From CAZFHZ01 sp964519015 (GTDB lineage: Bacteria; Blakebacterota; Blakebacteria; Blakebacterales; CAYUVJ01), in contig CAZFHZ010000037.1 in assembly GCA_964519015.1 (NCBI GenBank), positions 1-29,072 of the forward strand: 29,072 nucleotides of DNA, given 5' to 3'. Below, in pieces: positions 1-7,699 of this stretch (its first letter is position 1; each line of letters starts with the position of its first letter). Position numbers and translations under genes: made by a program. The notes beneath the pieces were generated by a model, which saw only the letters and a program-made list of their open reading frames with translations, searched no databases and was not told the origin of the DNA.

Positions 1-750
1 GACGGCCCGGGCGACGCGTTCCTCGTTGAACGGCCAGAGGTCCTCGAGGCTCCCCCCACCCCGCGTGAGCACGATGCAGTCGAGTCCGGGGACCCGCTGC
101 AGGGCCTGAAGGGCGGCCACGATCTCGAGCGCCGCCCCCTCCCCCTGGACCCGGGCGGGGGCGATCAGCACGCGCAGGGCCGGGTTGCGTCGTCCGGTGA
201 TCTGGAGGAAATCGCGCAGGGCGGCGGCCTGGAGGCTGGTCACGACCCCGACCCGGAAGGGGTGGGCCGGCAGGGGCCGTTTACGGGCGGGATCGAAGAG
301 TCCCTCCCGCTCGAGCCGCTCCCGAAGCTGCTGGAAAGCGAGCTCCAGTTCACCGATCCCGGAGGGACGGACCTGCTGGACGATGAGCTGGTACTGGCCC
401 CGCTGCGGGTAGAGGGTGACTTCGGCCAGCAGGAGCACCTTCTGACCGTCCTCGAGCCGGAAGCGGAGGGCGGCCACCGATTCCTCCCAGAGCACGATCC
501 GTACTTCGGCCTGGGCGTCCTTGAGCGTTCCGTAGACCCGCTCCCGGCCGCCGGACCGGTAGTACTTCACGCCACTGAGTTCCCCCTCCACCCAGAGCGT
601 GCCCAGGCGGTCGAGCAGGAGGTCGCGCACCCGACGGTTGAGTTCCTCGACCGTCCAGACGCGCCCCCCCGCTCCCTCGCTCAGCCCCGCTCCGGAAGCG
701 GATCGGTCATCCGGTTCTGACCCGAGCCGCTCTCGGGGTCCCGCCGCCAT
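1..750 (-). CDS. xseA: Exodeoxyribonuclease VII large subunit (partial, C-terminus beyond left edge)
   Basis: The first 250 codons of the large subunit of exonuclease VII, which degrades single-stranded DNA in both directions together with XseB. After a poorly conserved leader of about 28 residues, the OB-fold domain begins at VWTVEELNRRVRDLL. The middle shows GLFDPARKRPLP, VGVVTS and the family-typical IVLTRGGGSLEDLWPFNEE, just before the window edge. I chose ATG at 750 because it lies one base after the folD stop (TGA-G-ATG) and the frame is open from there to base 1. Its place at the end of the folD operon is a common bacterial arrangement. The small subunit gene xseB would be expected outside the window. 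Identity is confident; the missing C-terminal half cannot be judged. Confidence 0.93.
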   Translation of the reverse strand, partial: MAAGPRERLGSEPDDRSASGAGLSEGAGGRVWTVEELNRRVRDLLLDRLGTLWVEGELSGVKYYRSGGRERVYGTLKDAQAEVRIVLWEESVAALRFRLEDGQKVLLLAEVTLYPQRGQYQLIVQQVRPSGIGELELAFQQLRERLEREGLFDPARKRPLPAHPFRVGVVTSLQAAALRDFLQITGRRNPALRVLIAPARVQGEGAALEIVAALQALQRVPGLDCIVLTRGGGSLEDLWPFNEERVARAV

Positions 751-751
751 C

Positions 752-1639
752 TCAGTCGAGCCCGTGCGCCAGTTTCGCCGCCCTCACCGTGTTGGCCATG
801 AGCAGGGCGATGGTCATGGGTCCTACCCCTCCCGGACTGGGCGTGATGGCCGAAGCGACTTCTTTCGCCCGCTCGAACTCGACATCCCCGACCTGCCGCC
901 AGCCGCGTTCCCGGGTCGGGTCGTCCACCCGGTTGGTGCCCACATCGATCACCACCGCACCCGGTTTGATCCACTCCCCCTTGATGAACTCGGGAGAGCC
1001 CATGGCGGCGATGACGATGTCCCCCCGCCGCACCACCTCGGGGAGGCCTTTGGTGCGGCTGTGGCAGACGGTGACGGTAGCGTCGGCCCGCGGGTTCTTC
1101 TGCATCAGCATGACGGCGACCGGTTTGCCGACGATGTTGCTGCGTCCCACCACCACCACTTCCTTGCCGGAAGGAGCGTTGCCGGTACGCATCAGCAGCT
1201 CCACCACCCCGGCCGGGGTGCAGGGGAGGAAGCGGGGTTCCCCGACCATCATCCGACCGACGTTCATGGGGTGGAAGCCGTCCACGTCCTTGTCGGGGTC
1301 GATGAGCAGGAGGACCTTCTTATCGTCGATGTGCTTGGGCAGCGGCAGTTGCACCAGCACACCGTGGACCTCGGGGTCTTTGTTCAGGCGGTCTACCAGC
1401 GCCAGCAGGTCCGCCTCCGACATATCGGCGTCGTGCTTCTCGAAGATTGAGTGCATGCCCAGTTCTTCGCAGGTCTTGCGCTTCATGCCGACGTAGGTCT
1501 GGCTGGCCGGGTCCTCGCCCACCAGGACCGTGGCCAGGCCGGGTATGATGCCTTTCGACCGGAGCAGCTCGGTCTCCTGAGCGGCTTCCTGCTTGATGTC
1601 TGCGGCAATTCTTCTGCCGTCGATGATGCTGGCGCTCAT
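752..1639 (-). CDS. folD: Bifunctional methylenetetrahydrofolate dehydrogenase / cyclohydrolase
   Basis: A 295-residue cytosolic enzyme that interconverts 5,10-methylene-, 5,10-methenyl- and 10-formyl-tetrahydrofolate with NADP, feeding purine and formyl-Met synthesis. It has the usual family length. The catalytic Tyr and Lys are in YVGMK, followed by GVLVQLPLP, DPDKDVDGF, the nucleotide-binding stretch VVGRSNIVGKP and the C-terminal signature SPGGVGPMT. All key residues are present. The ATG overlaps the TGA of the preceding phosphodiesterase gene by four bases (ATGA), implying translational coupling. The stop is one base from the xseA start. Confidence 0.97.
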   Translation of the reverse strand: MSASIIDGRRIAADIKQEAAQETELLRSKGIIPGLATVLVGEDPASQTYVGMKRKTCEELGMHSIFEKHDADMSEADLLALVDRLNKDPEVHGVLVQLPLPKHIDDKKVLLLIDPDKDVDGFHPMNVGRMMVGEPRFLPCTPAGVVELLMRTGNAPSGKEVVVVGRSNIVGKPVAVMLMQKNPRADATVTVCHSRTKGLPEVVRRGDIVIAAMGSPEFIKGEWIKPGAVVIDVGTNRVDDPTRERGWRQVGDVEFERAKEVASAITPSPGGVGPMTIALLMANTVRAAKLAHGLD

Positions 1640-2454
1640 TCGTCTGCCTCGTCGGTAAGGGTGTCCAGGGATTGCGTCCTCATCCAGTGGCGGGTCACGC
1701 CGGTAGCCCGGCCGGTCGACTCATCGACCTCCAGGGTCATGGCGCTGAAACAGGGGTCCCCGGTCGCAACCGTGAAACGGCTCGGGATGCCCAGCAGGAA
1801 GCGCGTGAGCGCATCCTCTTTGCGGACCCCGATGACCGAGTCGAGCGGGCCGGTCATGCCCACATCGGTGATGTAGGCGGTGCCGCCCGGGAGGATGCGG
1901 GCATCGGCCGTCTGGACATGGGTGTGGGTGCCCACCACCGCCGCCACCTTCCCGTCCAGATGCCAGCCGAAGGCCGTCTTCTCGCTGGTGGCCTCGGCGT
2001 GGAAGTCCACGATCACCAGGTCGGTCTGCCCGGCCAGGGAGGCAACCAGCGCATCGGCCGCCCGGAAGGGGTCGTCGGTCCCCTGCATGAAGACCCGGCC
2101 CATCAGGTTGAGCACGCCGACCCGGGCCCCGTTGCGGGCCTTCCCCACCCAGAGACCGCTCCCGGGGAGGCCCGGCGGGAGGTTGGCGGGGCGCAGGATG
2201 CGCGGGTTGGTGGCCAGCAGGGGGAGGATCTCCTTCTTGTCGAAGCTGTGGTTGCCGCCGGTCAGGACATCGATGGGCAGGGCGAGCAGTTCATCGGCGA
2301 TCTTCTCGGTCAGTCCGAACCCGCCGGCCGCGTTCTCCGCGTTGGCCACGACCAGATCGAACGGCCGGATCAGCTCGAGCTGCTCGAGGCCGTACCGGGC
2401 CGCCCGGCGCCCGCTGCGTCCCATGATGTCCCCGATGAAGAGTATCCGGGTCAC
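1636..2454 (-). CDS. ymdB: YmdB/TIGR00282-family metallophosphoesterase (predicted 2',3'-cyclic nucleotide phosphodiesterase)
   Basis: A 272-residue dimetal phosphoesterase. The characterised Bacillus subtilis YmdB hydrolyses cyclic nucleotides, affects RNA turnover, and is needed for some multicellular traits. Metal-ligand motifs appear in order: FIGDIMG near residue 8, ANAENAAGG near 40, TGGNHSFD near 67, VDFHAEATSEK, GTHTHVQTAD and TDVGMTGP. The start is GTG at 2454 (MTRILFIGDIMG), 25 bases after the zapA stop. In many bacteria the RNase Y gene (rny) lies between zapA and this gene. Here there is no room for it, so any RNase Y link would be in trans. The family call is firm; the physiological substrate is inferred. 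Confidence 0.9.
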   Translation of the reverse strand: MTRILFIGDIMGRSGRRAARYGLEQLELIRPFDLVVANAENAAGGFGLTEKIADELLALPIDVLTGGNHSFDKKEILPLLATNPRILRPANLPPGLPGSGLWVGKARNGARVGVLNLMGRVFMQGTDDPFRAADALVASLAGQTDLVIVDFHAEATSEKTAFGWHLDGKVAAVVGTHTHVQTADARILPGGTAYITDVGMTGPLDSVIGVRKEDALTRFLLGIPSRFTVATGDPCFSAMTLEVDESTGRATGVTRHWMRTQSLDTLTDEADE

Positions 2455-2479
2455 ACGCTCCCCCGATTCCCGCGTCCGC

Positions 2480-2761
2480 TCAGCCCGCCAGGGTGCCCTG
2501 ACGGGTTTTCTCGGTCAGTCGCTCGATCTCCGCTTCCAGCTTCCGTTCCCGTTCCTCCAGGTCCCGGCGGGCGTTGAAGAGCTCATCGGTGATGTTCAGG
2601 GCGGCCATGACGGCGACTTTAGTGGTCGACTTGACGGTCAGACTGCGCGCCACCTCCCGCATCTTGGTGTCCACATAGACGGCGACCTCCTCGATGTAGT
2701 CGGGGTCGGCGTCCCCTTTGACCGGGTACTCGGTCCCATAGATGCTCACTTTGACACTCAT
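2480..2761 (-). CDS. zapA: Cell division protein ZapA
   Basis: A 93-residue protein that binds and bundles FtsZ filaments at midcell. The N-terminal globular domain reads VKVSIYGTEYPVKGDADPDY followed by YVDTKM. The C-terminal half is a heptad-rich helix (LEERERKLEAEIERLTEK) that forms the family's coiled-coil stalk. Two starts are possible: GTG at 2767 or ATG at 2761. I prefer ATG because a GAGG sits about five bases upstream. The gene follows a small coiled-coil gene by a few bases and probably shares its transcript. ZapA next to pheT is a common arrangement across several phyla. Confidence 0.9.
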   Translation of the reverse strand: MSVKVSIYGTEYPVKGDADPDYIEEVAVYVDTKMREVARSLTVKSTTKVAVMAALNITDELFNARRDLEERERKLEAEIERLTEKTRQGTLAG

Positions 2762-2768
2762 CGGCACC

Positions 2769-3041
2769 TCACAGCGTTTCGAGTCGCTGGAGCAGGTCGG
2801 AGAGCCGGTTCCGGATCTCGGCGCGGCGGCGGCGGTAGCCGGTGTCGAGATCGCGGGAAGCCGCGGCGATCTTGCGGCGGAGCAGTTCGATCTGGTCCGC
2901 CTGCTCCTTCAGGAGTCCGGCCTGATCCCCCTTGTGCTCCCGCAGATCCTGCAGTGAGGTGCGTGCCGTCCGCAGTTCGGCGGTCAGCGTGTCGATGCGC
3001 TCCTCCAGCCGACGGATCGCCTTATCAAGATCTCCCGGCAT
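2769..3041 (-). CDS. Small coiled-coil protein, unidentified (ZapB-like by position)
   Basis: A 90-residue, highly charged and almost entirely helical protein with heptad-type leucine/isoleucine spacing (IRRLEERIDTLTAELR, then LLKEQADQIELLRRKI and IRNRLSDLLQRLETL). It has no cysteine, no membrane segment and no catalytic motif. I favour ATG at 3041, which has AGGAG nine bases upstream inside the end of pheT. A TTG at 3050 would overlap the pheT stop instead. It lies directly before zapA in the same transcript. Its size and coiled-coil nature recall ZapB, the ZapA-binding division protein, but that is inference from context and shape, not sequence similarity. Confidence 0.7.
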   Translation of the reverse strand: MPGDLDKAIRRLEERIDTLTAELRTARTSLQDLREHKGDQAGLLKEQADQIELLRRKIAAASRDLDTGYRRRRAEIRNRLSDLLQRLETL

Positions 3042-3046
3042 GGGAC

Positions 3047-5415
3047 TCAACTCCTGAGTCGGGCGTGGAAGTCCTTCTCAAGTATATCAAGAATAGCCTT
3101 ATGAAGAGAATCTATCTCCTTGTCGGACATTGTCTTGTCTGGGTGTCGATACCGTACGGAGAGGGTCACCCCACGCCAGCCCGCCGGGATCTGGGCGCCG
3201 GTGTACTCGTCGGTGAGCAGGACGTGTTCCACCCGCCGCTCCCGGGAGACCCGCTCCAGGAGGGGGCCGAGGGAGAGACCATCGGGGATCAGCAGGGAGA
3301 GGTCGCGGTCACTGGCCGGATACCGGGGGAGCCCCTGGAAGGTCCGCACATTCCCGTGCGATCCTTCGAGCGCCTCCAATCGGAGGCCGAAGGCCCAGAC
3401 GTCCGGTTCGATCCCGGCCCCCGCCCGCAGGCTCCGGCTGATCCGGCCGGGGCTCCTTCCCCGGTCCTGAGCTCCACACCCAGTCCGGGAGCCAGCAGGG
3501 CACCCTGGAAGGGAACCATAACGGGCACCGGGAGATCGAGCCGACGGACCAGGCCTTCGATCAGACCGCTCAGGTCGGTCCAGTCGAGCCGGGCGTCCGC
3601 GTTGCTCCACGGCTGGGGGCTGCGCCCCCCGGTGAGCAGGGCGACCACCCACTCCTCCTCCACCGGCCGCCCCTCCTCCACCCGGTGGACGTTGCCGACC
3701 TCGAAGATCCGCACCTCCGTACGCTGCCGGTTCAGATTGTGCCGGACTACCCCCAGCAGCCCCGGGACCAGGTCACGCCGGAGCACGGCCATCTCCTCGC
3801 TGAGCGGGTTCTCCAGGGCCACCGCCTCGGCCTCCGGGAAGGCGGGATGGGGACTGGAGGCGGCGACCAGGGAGCTGGTGACCACCTCGTAGAGGCCGAG
3901 CCCGGCCAGAGCATCGGCGAGTTCATCGCGCAGCCGCTGCCGCGGGGTGGGTCCGTCCGGCGGCGGTCCGCTCAAACGGAGCCGGCTCCCCAGTTCGTCG
4001 TAGCCCCAGAGACGGGCCAGCTCCTCGGCCAGGTGGGCTTCACCGGCCACATCGGGACGCCAGGAGGGAATGGTGACCCGCCAGGCGGCACTCTCGGGGA
4101 CGACCTCGAATCCGGTGGCGGCCAGCCGGGCCACCGCCTCCGGCTGCGGAATGCTCACCCCCAGGTAGGCGTCGAGCCAGCCGCGCCGCACCCTCACCCG
4201 ACGGGGCTCCAGGAGCCCGGGGGCGATCTGCTCGACGATCCCCGGAGCCACCTCGCCGCCGGCCAGTCCGGCCATGAGCGCGGCGGCCCGGTCGGCCGCC
4301 CGGGGGGGTATGGCCGGATCGGTCCCCCGCTCGAAGCGGCGGCGGCTCTCGGTCAGCAGGGCCAGCCGTCCTCCCGCCACAGCCACCCGCACCGGGTCGA
4401 AACAGGCGCTCTCGAGCAGGATATCGCGGGTCGCCGGGCCGATCTCCGAACCCGCCCCGCCCATGATGCCGGCCACCGCCAGGGGGTTCTCACCATCGGT
4501 GATCAGGAGCATTTCGGGGTCGAGCCGGCGCTGCTCGCCGTCGAGGGTCTGCAGGTGCTCTCCCCGCCGGGCCCGTCGCACCACAATCCGGCCCCCCGAG
4601 ACCCGCGCGAGGTCGAAGGCGTGGAGCGGCTGTCCCAGTTCCCACATGAGGTAGTTGGTGATGTCCACGATGACGTTGATCGGACGCAACCCGGCGGCCC
4701 GCAGCCGGGCGGCCAGCCACATCGGCGAGGGGCCCATGCGCACACCGCGGATCAGGCGGGCGGCGTAGCGCGGGCAACCCTGCGGGTCGGCCACCTCGAC
4801 CCCGATCGTCTCGGCCGCCGGGGCTCCCCGTTCGGCCACCCCCTCGGGGTAGGATTTCAAGGGCAGACCGAAGAGGGCGGCGGTCTCCCGGGCCAGTCCG
4901 TAGACACTCAGGGCGTCGGGTCGGTTGGGGGGCACGGCCAGCTCGAGCACTTCTGCGTCCACGCCCAGCCAGGTAGCGAAGGGGGTCCCCACCGGGGCCT
5001 CGCCGGGCAGTACCACGATGCCCGAGGCATCTTCCCCGATCCCCAGTTCGGTCTCCGAGCAGATCATCCCCTCGGAGACTTGGCCGCGGATCTTCGCCTT
5101 TTTCAATTTCACCCCGTTCGGCAGGGTGGTGCTGACGGTGGCGAAGGGGACCCGCTGTCCGGCCTCCACGTTGGGGGCACCGCAGACCACCGTGAGGGGT
5201 TCCCCGCCGATGCTGACCCGGCAGACGCTGAGCCGGTCGGCGTCGGGGTGACGGCCGGCCTCCAGCACCTCGCCGACCACCACCCCGTCGAAGGCATCCC
5301 CCGGCCGGTCGATGGCTTCCACCTCCAGGCCGGCCATGGTCAGCCGTTCGGCCAGGGCCGAGGCGGTCCCTTCGTAGGGGACCCAGTCGCGCAGCCAGTT
5401 CAGGGGAAGACGCAT
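3047..5415 (-). CDS. pheT: Phenylalanyl-tRNA synthetase beta subunit, interrupted by a frameshift
   Basis: The beta subunit pairs with PheS to charge tRNA-Phe. The first frame (5415 to about 3452) gives the N-terminal domains: start MRLPLNWLRDWVPYEG, the tRNA-binding-like stretch GRHPDADRLSVCRV, MICSETELG, the B3/B4 editing region, and IVDITNYLMWELGQPLHAFD. Near 3449-3452 the family match leaves this frame and resumes in the -1 frame at GRISRSL. It then runs through the FDX-ACB anticodon-binding domain (YPASDRDLSLLI ... VRYRHPDKTMSDKEID) to a stop at 3047. Read uncorrected, the first frame ends at 3289 as a 708-residue protein with a nonsense tail. One extra C in the CCCC run (mRNA sense) would restore a full protein of about 789 residues. 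The gene follows pheS (TGA-C-ATG). Confidence 0.9.
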
Positions 5416-5416
5416 G

Positions 5417-6433
5417 TCAGCACTGCTCCAGGAAACGGAGGTCGTTCTCGTAGAAGAGCCGGATGTCGTCGATGCCGTGGAGGCGCATGGCCAGTCGCTC
5501 GATCCCCAGACCGAAGGCGTACCCGCTCAACCGCTCCGCGTCGTAGCCGACGAAACCGTAGAGGACCGGGTTGACCATCCCCGCGCCGAGGATCTCGATC
5601 CAGCCGGTCCCCTTGCAGATGCGGCAGCCCTTCCCGCCACAGCCCATGCAGCCCATGTCGAGCTCCGCGCTCGGCTCGGTGAAGGGGAAGTACGAGGGGC
5701 GGAACCGGGTGGCCACCCCGGCGCCGAAGAGCCGATGGACGAAAGCGTCGAGCACTCCGCGCAGGTCGGTCATGCTCACCCCTTCATCCACGTAGAGTCC
5801 CTCGATCTGATGGAAGACCGGGCTGTGGGTGGCGTCGGGGGCGTCGCAGCGGTAGCAGCGTCCCGGCACGATGATCCGGACCGGAGCGGGCCGACTCTCC
5901 ATGGCCCGTACCTGGACCGGGCTGGTATGGGTGCGCAGCAGCAGCCCCGGGGGTATGCGGGTGAAGAAGGTGTCCCACATACCGCGCGCCGGATGGTGCT
6001 CCGGGATGTTGAGGGCCTCGAAATTGTAGTACTCGGTCTCCACCTCGGGGCCCTCGGCCACATCGAAGCCGAGTTCGCGGAAGACCTCCTCGATGCGGCG
6101 CCGGACACGGGTGATGGGGTGGAGGCGGCCGATGAAGGGGGTGCGTCCGGGATGGGTGAGGTCGGTCCCCTCCCCCTCCGGAGGTGCCGTCGTGCTCAGT
6201 TGGGAGCGCCGCTCCTCCAGCAGTTCCTGGAGTTCGTTCTTGATGGTGTTGAGCCGGTGACCCGCCTCGGGGCGCTCCTCAGGGGGGAGTGCAGGGATGC
6301 CTCTGAGCTCGAGGGTGATCCGGCCCCGGCGTCCGAGCCAGTCGATGCGGACCTGTTCGAGGGCGGCCTCGTCCCCTGCTCCCTCCAGCGCCGCCCGGGC
6401 CTGTGCGGCCAGTTCGTCATAACTGCGGCTCAC
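5417..6433 (-). CDS. pheS: Phenylalanyl-tRNA synthetase alpha subunit
   Basis: The 338-residue catalytic alpha subunit of the (alpha-beta)2 enzyme, a class II synthetase. The N-terminal 100 residues form the tRNA-binding coiled coil. The catalytic core follows: HPITRVRRRIEEVFRELGF, EVETEYYNFEALNIPEHHPAR, motif 2 around CYRCDAPDATHSPVFHQIEG, and motif 3 AFGLGIERLAM near the C-terminus. A metal-binding-like MGCMGCGGKGCRICKGTGW stretch lies before motif 3. The start is GTG at 6433 with GGAGGGGG seven bases upstream. A strong hairpin lies between rplT and this gene. Confidence 0.96.
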   Translation of the reverse strand: MSRSYDELAAQARAALEGAGDEAALEQVRIDWLGRRGRITLELRGIPALPPEERPEAGHRLNTIKNELQELLEERRSQLSTTAPPEGEGTDLTHPGRTPFIGRLHPITRVRRRIEEVFRELGFDVAEGPEVETEYYNFEALNIPEHHPARGMWDTFFTRIPPGLLLRTHTSPVQVRAMESRPAPVRIIVPGRCYRCDAPDATHSPVFHQIEGLYVDEGVSMTDLRGVLDAFVHRLFGAGVATRFRPSYFPFTEPSAELDMGCMGCGGKGCRICKGTGWIEILGAGMVNPVLYGFVGYDAERLSGYAFGLGIERLAMRLHGIDDIRLFYENDLRFLEQC

Positions 6434-6455
6434 CTTCGGTCCCCCTCCAAGCGAA

Positions 6456-6491
6456 ACAACCGGCCGGCACCGCTCGGAGCCGACCGGTTGT
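6456..6491 (-). other. Strong stem-loop between rplT and pheS
   Basis: Arms at 6456-6468 and 6479-6491 form a 13-base-pair stem with one mismatch on the plus strand (a G-U wobble on the transcript) and a 10-base loop. In the transcript the arms are ACAACCGGTCGGC and GCCGGCCGGTTGT. They are followed by UUCGCUUG rather than a run of U, then by the pheS ribosome binding site. It could be a weak terminator for the upstream ribosomal genes, an RNA-processing site, or an attenuator controlling pheST. No Phe-rich leader peptide or T-box motif was found beside it. Confidence 0.5.
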
Positions 6492-6520
6492 CCGGTTCGC
6501 TGCGTCCGGATGCGGTGGTA

Positions 6521-6877
6521 TCAGCGCCCGTCGCCACGGGCTGCGGCCACCAGTCCGGCGAACGCCTCCCGGTCGCGGACGGCCAGGTCGGCGAGGATCC
6601 GACGATCGATCCGGACACCGGCCTGTTCGAGACCGTGCATGAACTGACTGTAGCTCAAGCCGTGCTCCCGCGCAGCAGCGTTGATCCGGACGATCCAGAG
6701 ACGCCGGAAATCCCGCTTCCGGGTCCGGCGGTCTCGATAGGCATACTGCAGGCTCTTCTCGACCGTCTCGCGGGCGGTGCGGTACAGCTTGCGGCGCCCG
6801 CCGACAAAACCCTTGGCCTGCTTCAGAACCCTCTTACGGCGACGGCGGCTCGCCGGGTTGTTGGTGGCACGCGGCAT
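6521..6877 (-). CDS. rplT: 50S ribosomal protein L20
   Basis: A 118-residue basic protein that binds 23S rRNA early in assembly of the large subunit. It opens MPRATNNPASRRRRKRVLKQ and has the family pattern AKGFVGGRRKLYRTA, then YRDRRTRKRDFRRLWI, RINAAAREHGLSYSQF and LADLAVRD. Length and features are normal. The ATG has GGAGGA upstream. In the E. coli infC-rpmI-rplT operon L20 represses its own translation; that leader structure is not obvious here. Confidence 0.98.
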   Translation of the reverse strand: MPRATNNPASRRRRKRVLKQAKGFVGGRRKLYRTARETVEKSLQYAYRDRRTRKRDFRRLWIVRINAAAREHGLSYSQFMHGLEQAGVRIDRRILADLAVRDREAFAGLVAAARGDGR

Positions 6878-6924
6878 CTTACGGTCTCCTCCAGCCTTTA
6901 TCTCTTCGGTTCGTCTTCAGCCGA

Positions 6925-7116
6925 TCAGCCCAGCATGCGCTCGACGCGCCGGCGGTCGGTCGCGTCCACCAGCGTGCCATGGCGCAGCTTGCGCTTGCGC
7001 TTGGCCGATTTCCCGGTGAGCAGGTGACTGGCGAACGCCTTGCGGCGTCGGATCTTGCCGGTGCCCGTACGCTTGAACCGCTTCGCGGCGGCCCGGTTCG
7101 ACTTCATCTTCGGCAT
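6925..7116 (-). CDS. rpmI: 50S ribosomal protein L35
   Basis: A 63-residue, very basic large-subunit protein. It matches the family throughout: MPKMKSNRAAAKRFKRTGTG, KIRRRKAFASHLLTGKSAKR and KRKLRHGTLVDATDRRRVER. I placed the start at ATG 7116 because the upstream in-frame extension has no family resemblance. The gene sits between infC (37-base gap) and rplT (48-base gap), as in most bacteria. Confidence 0.98.
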   Translation of the reverse strand: MPKMKSNRAAAKRFKRTGTGKIRRRKAFASHLLTGKSAKRKRKLRHGTLVDATDRRRVERMLG

Positions 7117-7153
7117 GTTCTCTCGCTTCTCTTCGATCGGTGGCCCGGTATCG

Positions 7154-7699
7154 TCATTCCCCGGCGGGGCCCCGGGAACGGCCCCCCCGCAGAGGGGCAA
7201 GAACCATGGTCATGTTCCGCCCCTCGGTCTTCGGTTCCTGTTCCACGCTCGAGACGTCCGCCAGGTCCTCCTTGACCCGCTGGAGGATGGCCAGGCCGAA
7301 CTCCTGGTGCATCATCTCCCGGCCCCGGAACATGATGGTGAGTTTGGCCTTATCCCCCTTCTCCAGGAACTCCCGGACGTGGGAGACTTTGAAGTCGTAG
7401 TCGTGGTCGTCGATCTTGGGACGGAACTTCATCTCCTTGACCGCGGTCTGGTGCTGTTTCTTCTTCGCTTCCTTCTCCCGCTTGGCCTGCTCGTACTTGT
7501 ACTTCCCATAGTCCATGATCTTGCAGACCGGCGGGCGGGCCGTCGGCGCGACCTCGACCAGGTCGAGTCCGCGCTCCTCCGCGATCTGCCGGGCGGCGTG
7601 GACCTCCAGTATCCCGAGTTGCTCTCCGTCTTCGTCGATGACCCGCACCGGTGAGATCCGGATCTGATGATTCACCCTTGGTCCGCGTTCTCGGCTCAC
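7154..7699 (-). CDS. infC: Translation initiation factor IF-3
   Basis: A 181-residue protein that binds the 30S subunit, blocks premature 50S joining and checks start-codon pairing. The N-terminal domain contains RVNHQIRISPVRVIDEDGEQ and LDLVEVAPTARPPVCKIMDY. A lysine-rich linker (KYEQAKREKEAKKKQHQ) leads to the C-terminal domain (KEMKFRPKIDDHDYDFK ... FLEKGDKAKLTIMFRGREM). The GTG start overlaps the thrS stop as GTGA, so translation is probably coupled to thrS. Many bacteria start infC with a rare AUU codon that IF-3 itself discriminates against; here the best candidate is GTG. Confidence 0.97.
   Translation of the reverse strand: MSRERGPRVNHQIRISPVRVIDEDGEQLGILEVHAARQIAEERGLDLVEVAPTARPPVCKIMDYGKYKYEQAKREKEAKKKQHQTAVKEMKFRPKIDDHDYDFKVSHVREFLEKGDKAKLTIMFRGREMMHQEFGLAILQRVKEDLADVSSVEQEPKTEGRNMTMVLAPLRGGRSRGPAGE

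Noticed and set aside
2455..2480. 6S RNA gene beside zapA, as in Gammaproteobacteria.
   Set aside because: The gap is only 25 bases; no RNA gene fits.
3440..3470. Programmed -1 frameshifting in pheT.
   Set aside because: There is no X-XXY-YYZ heptamer or clear downstream pseudoknot, and no known precedent for pheT. Base loss in a homopolymer is simpler.
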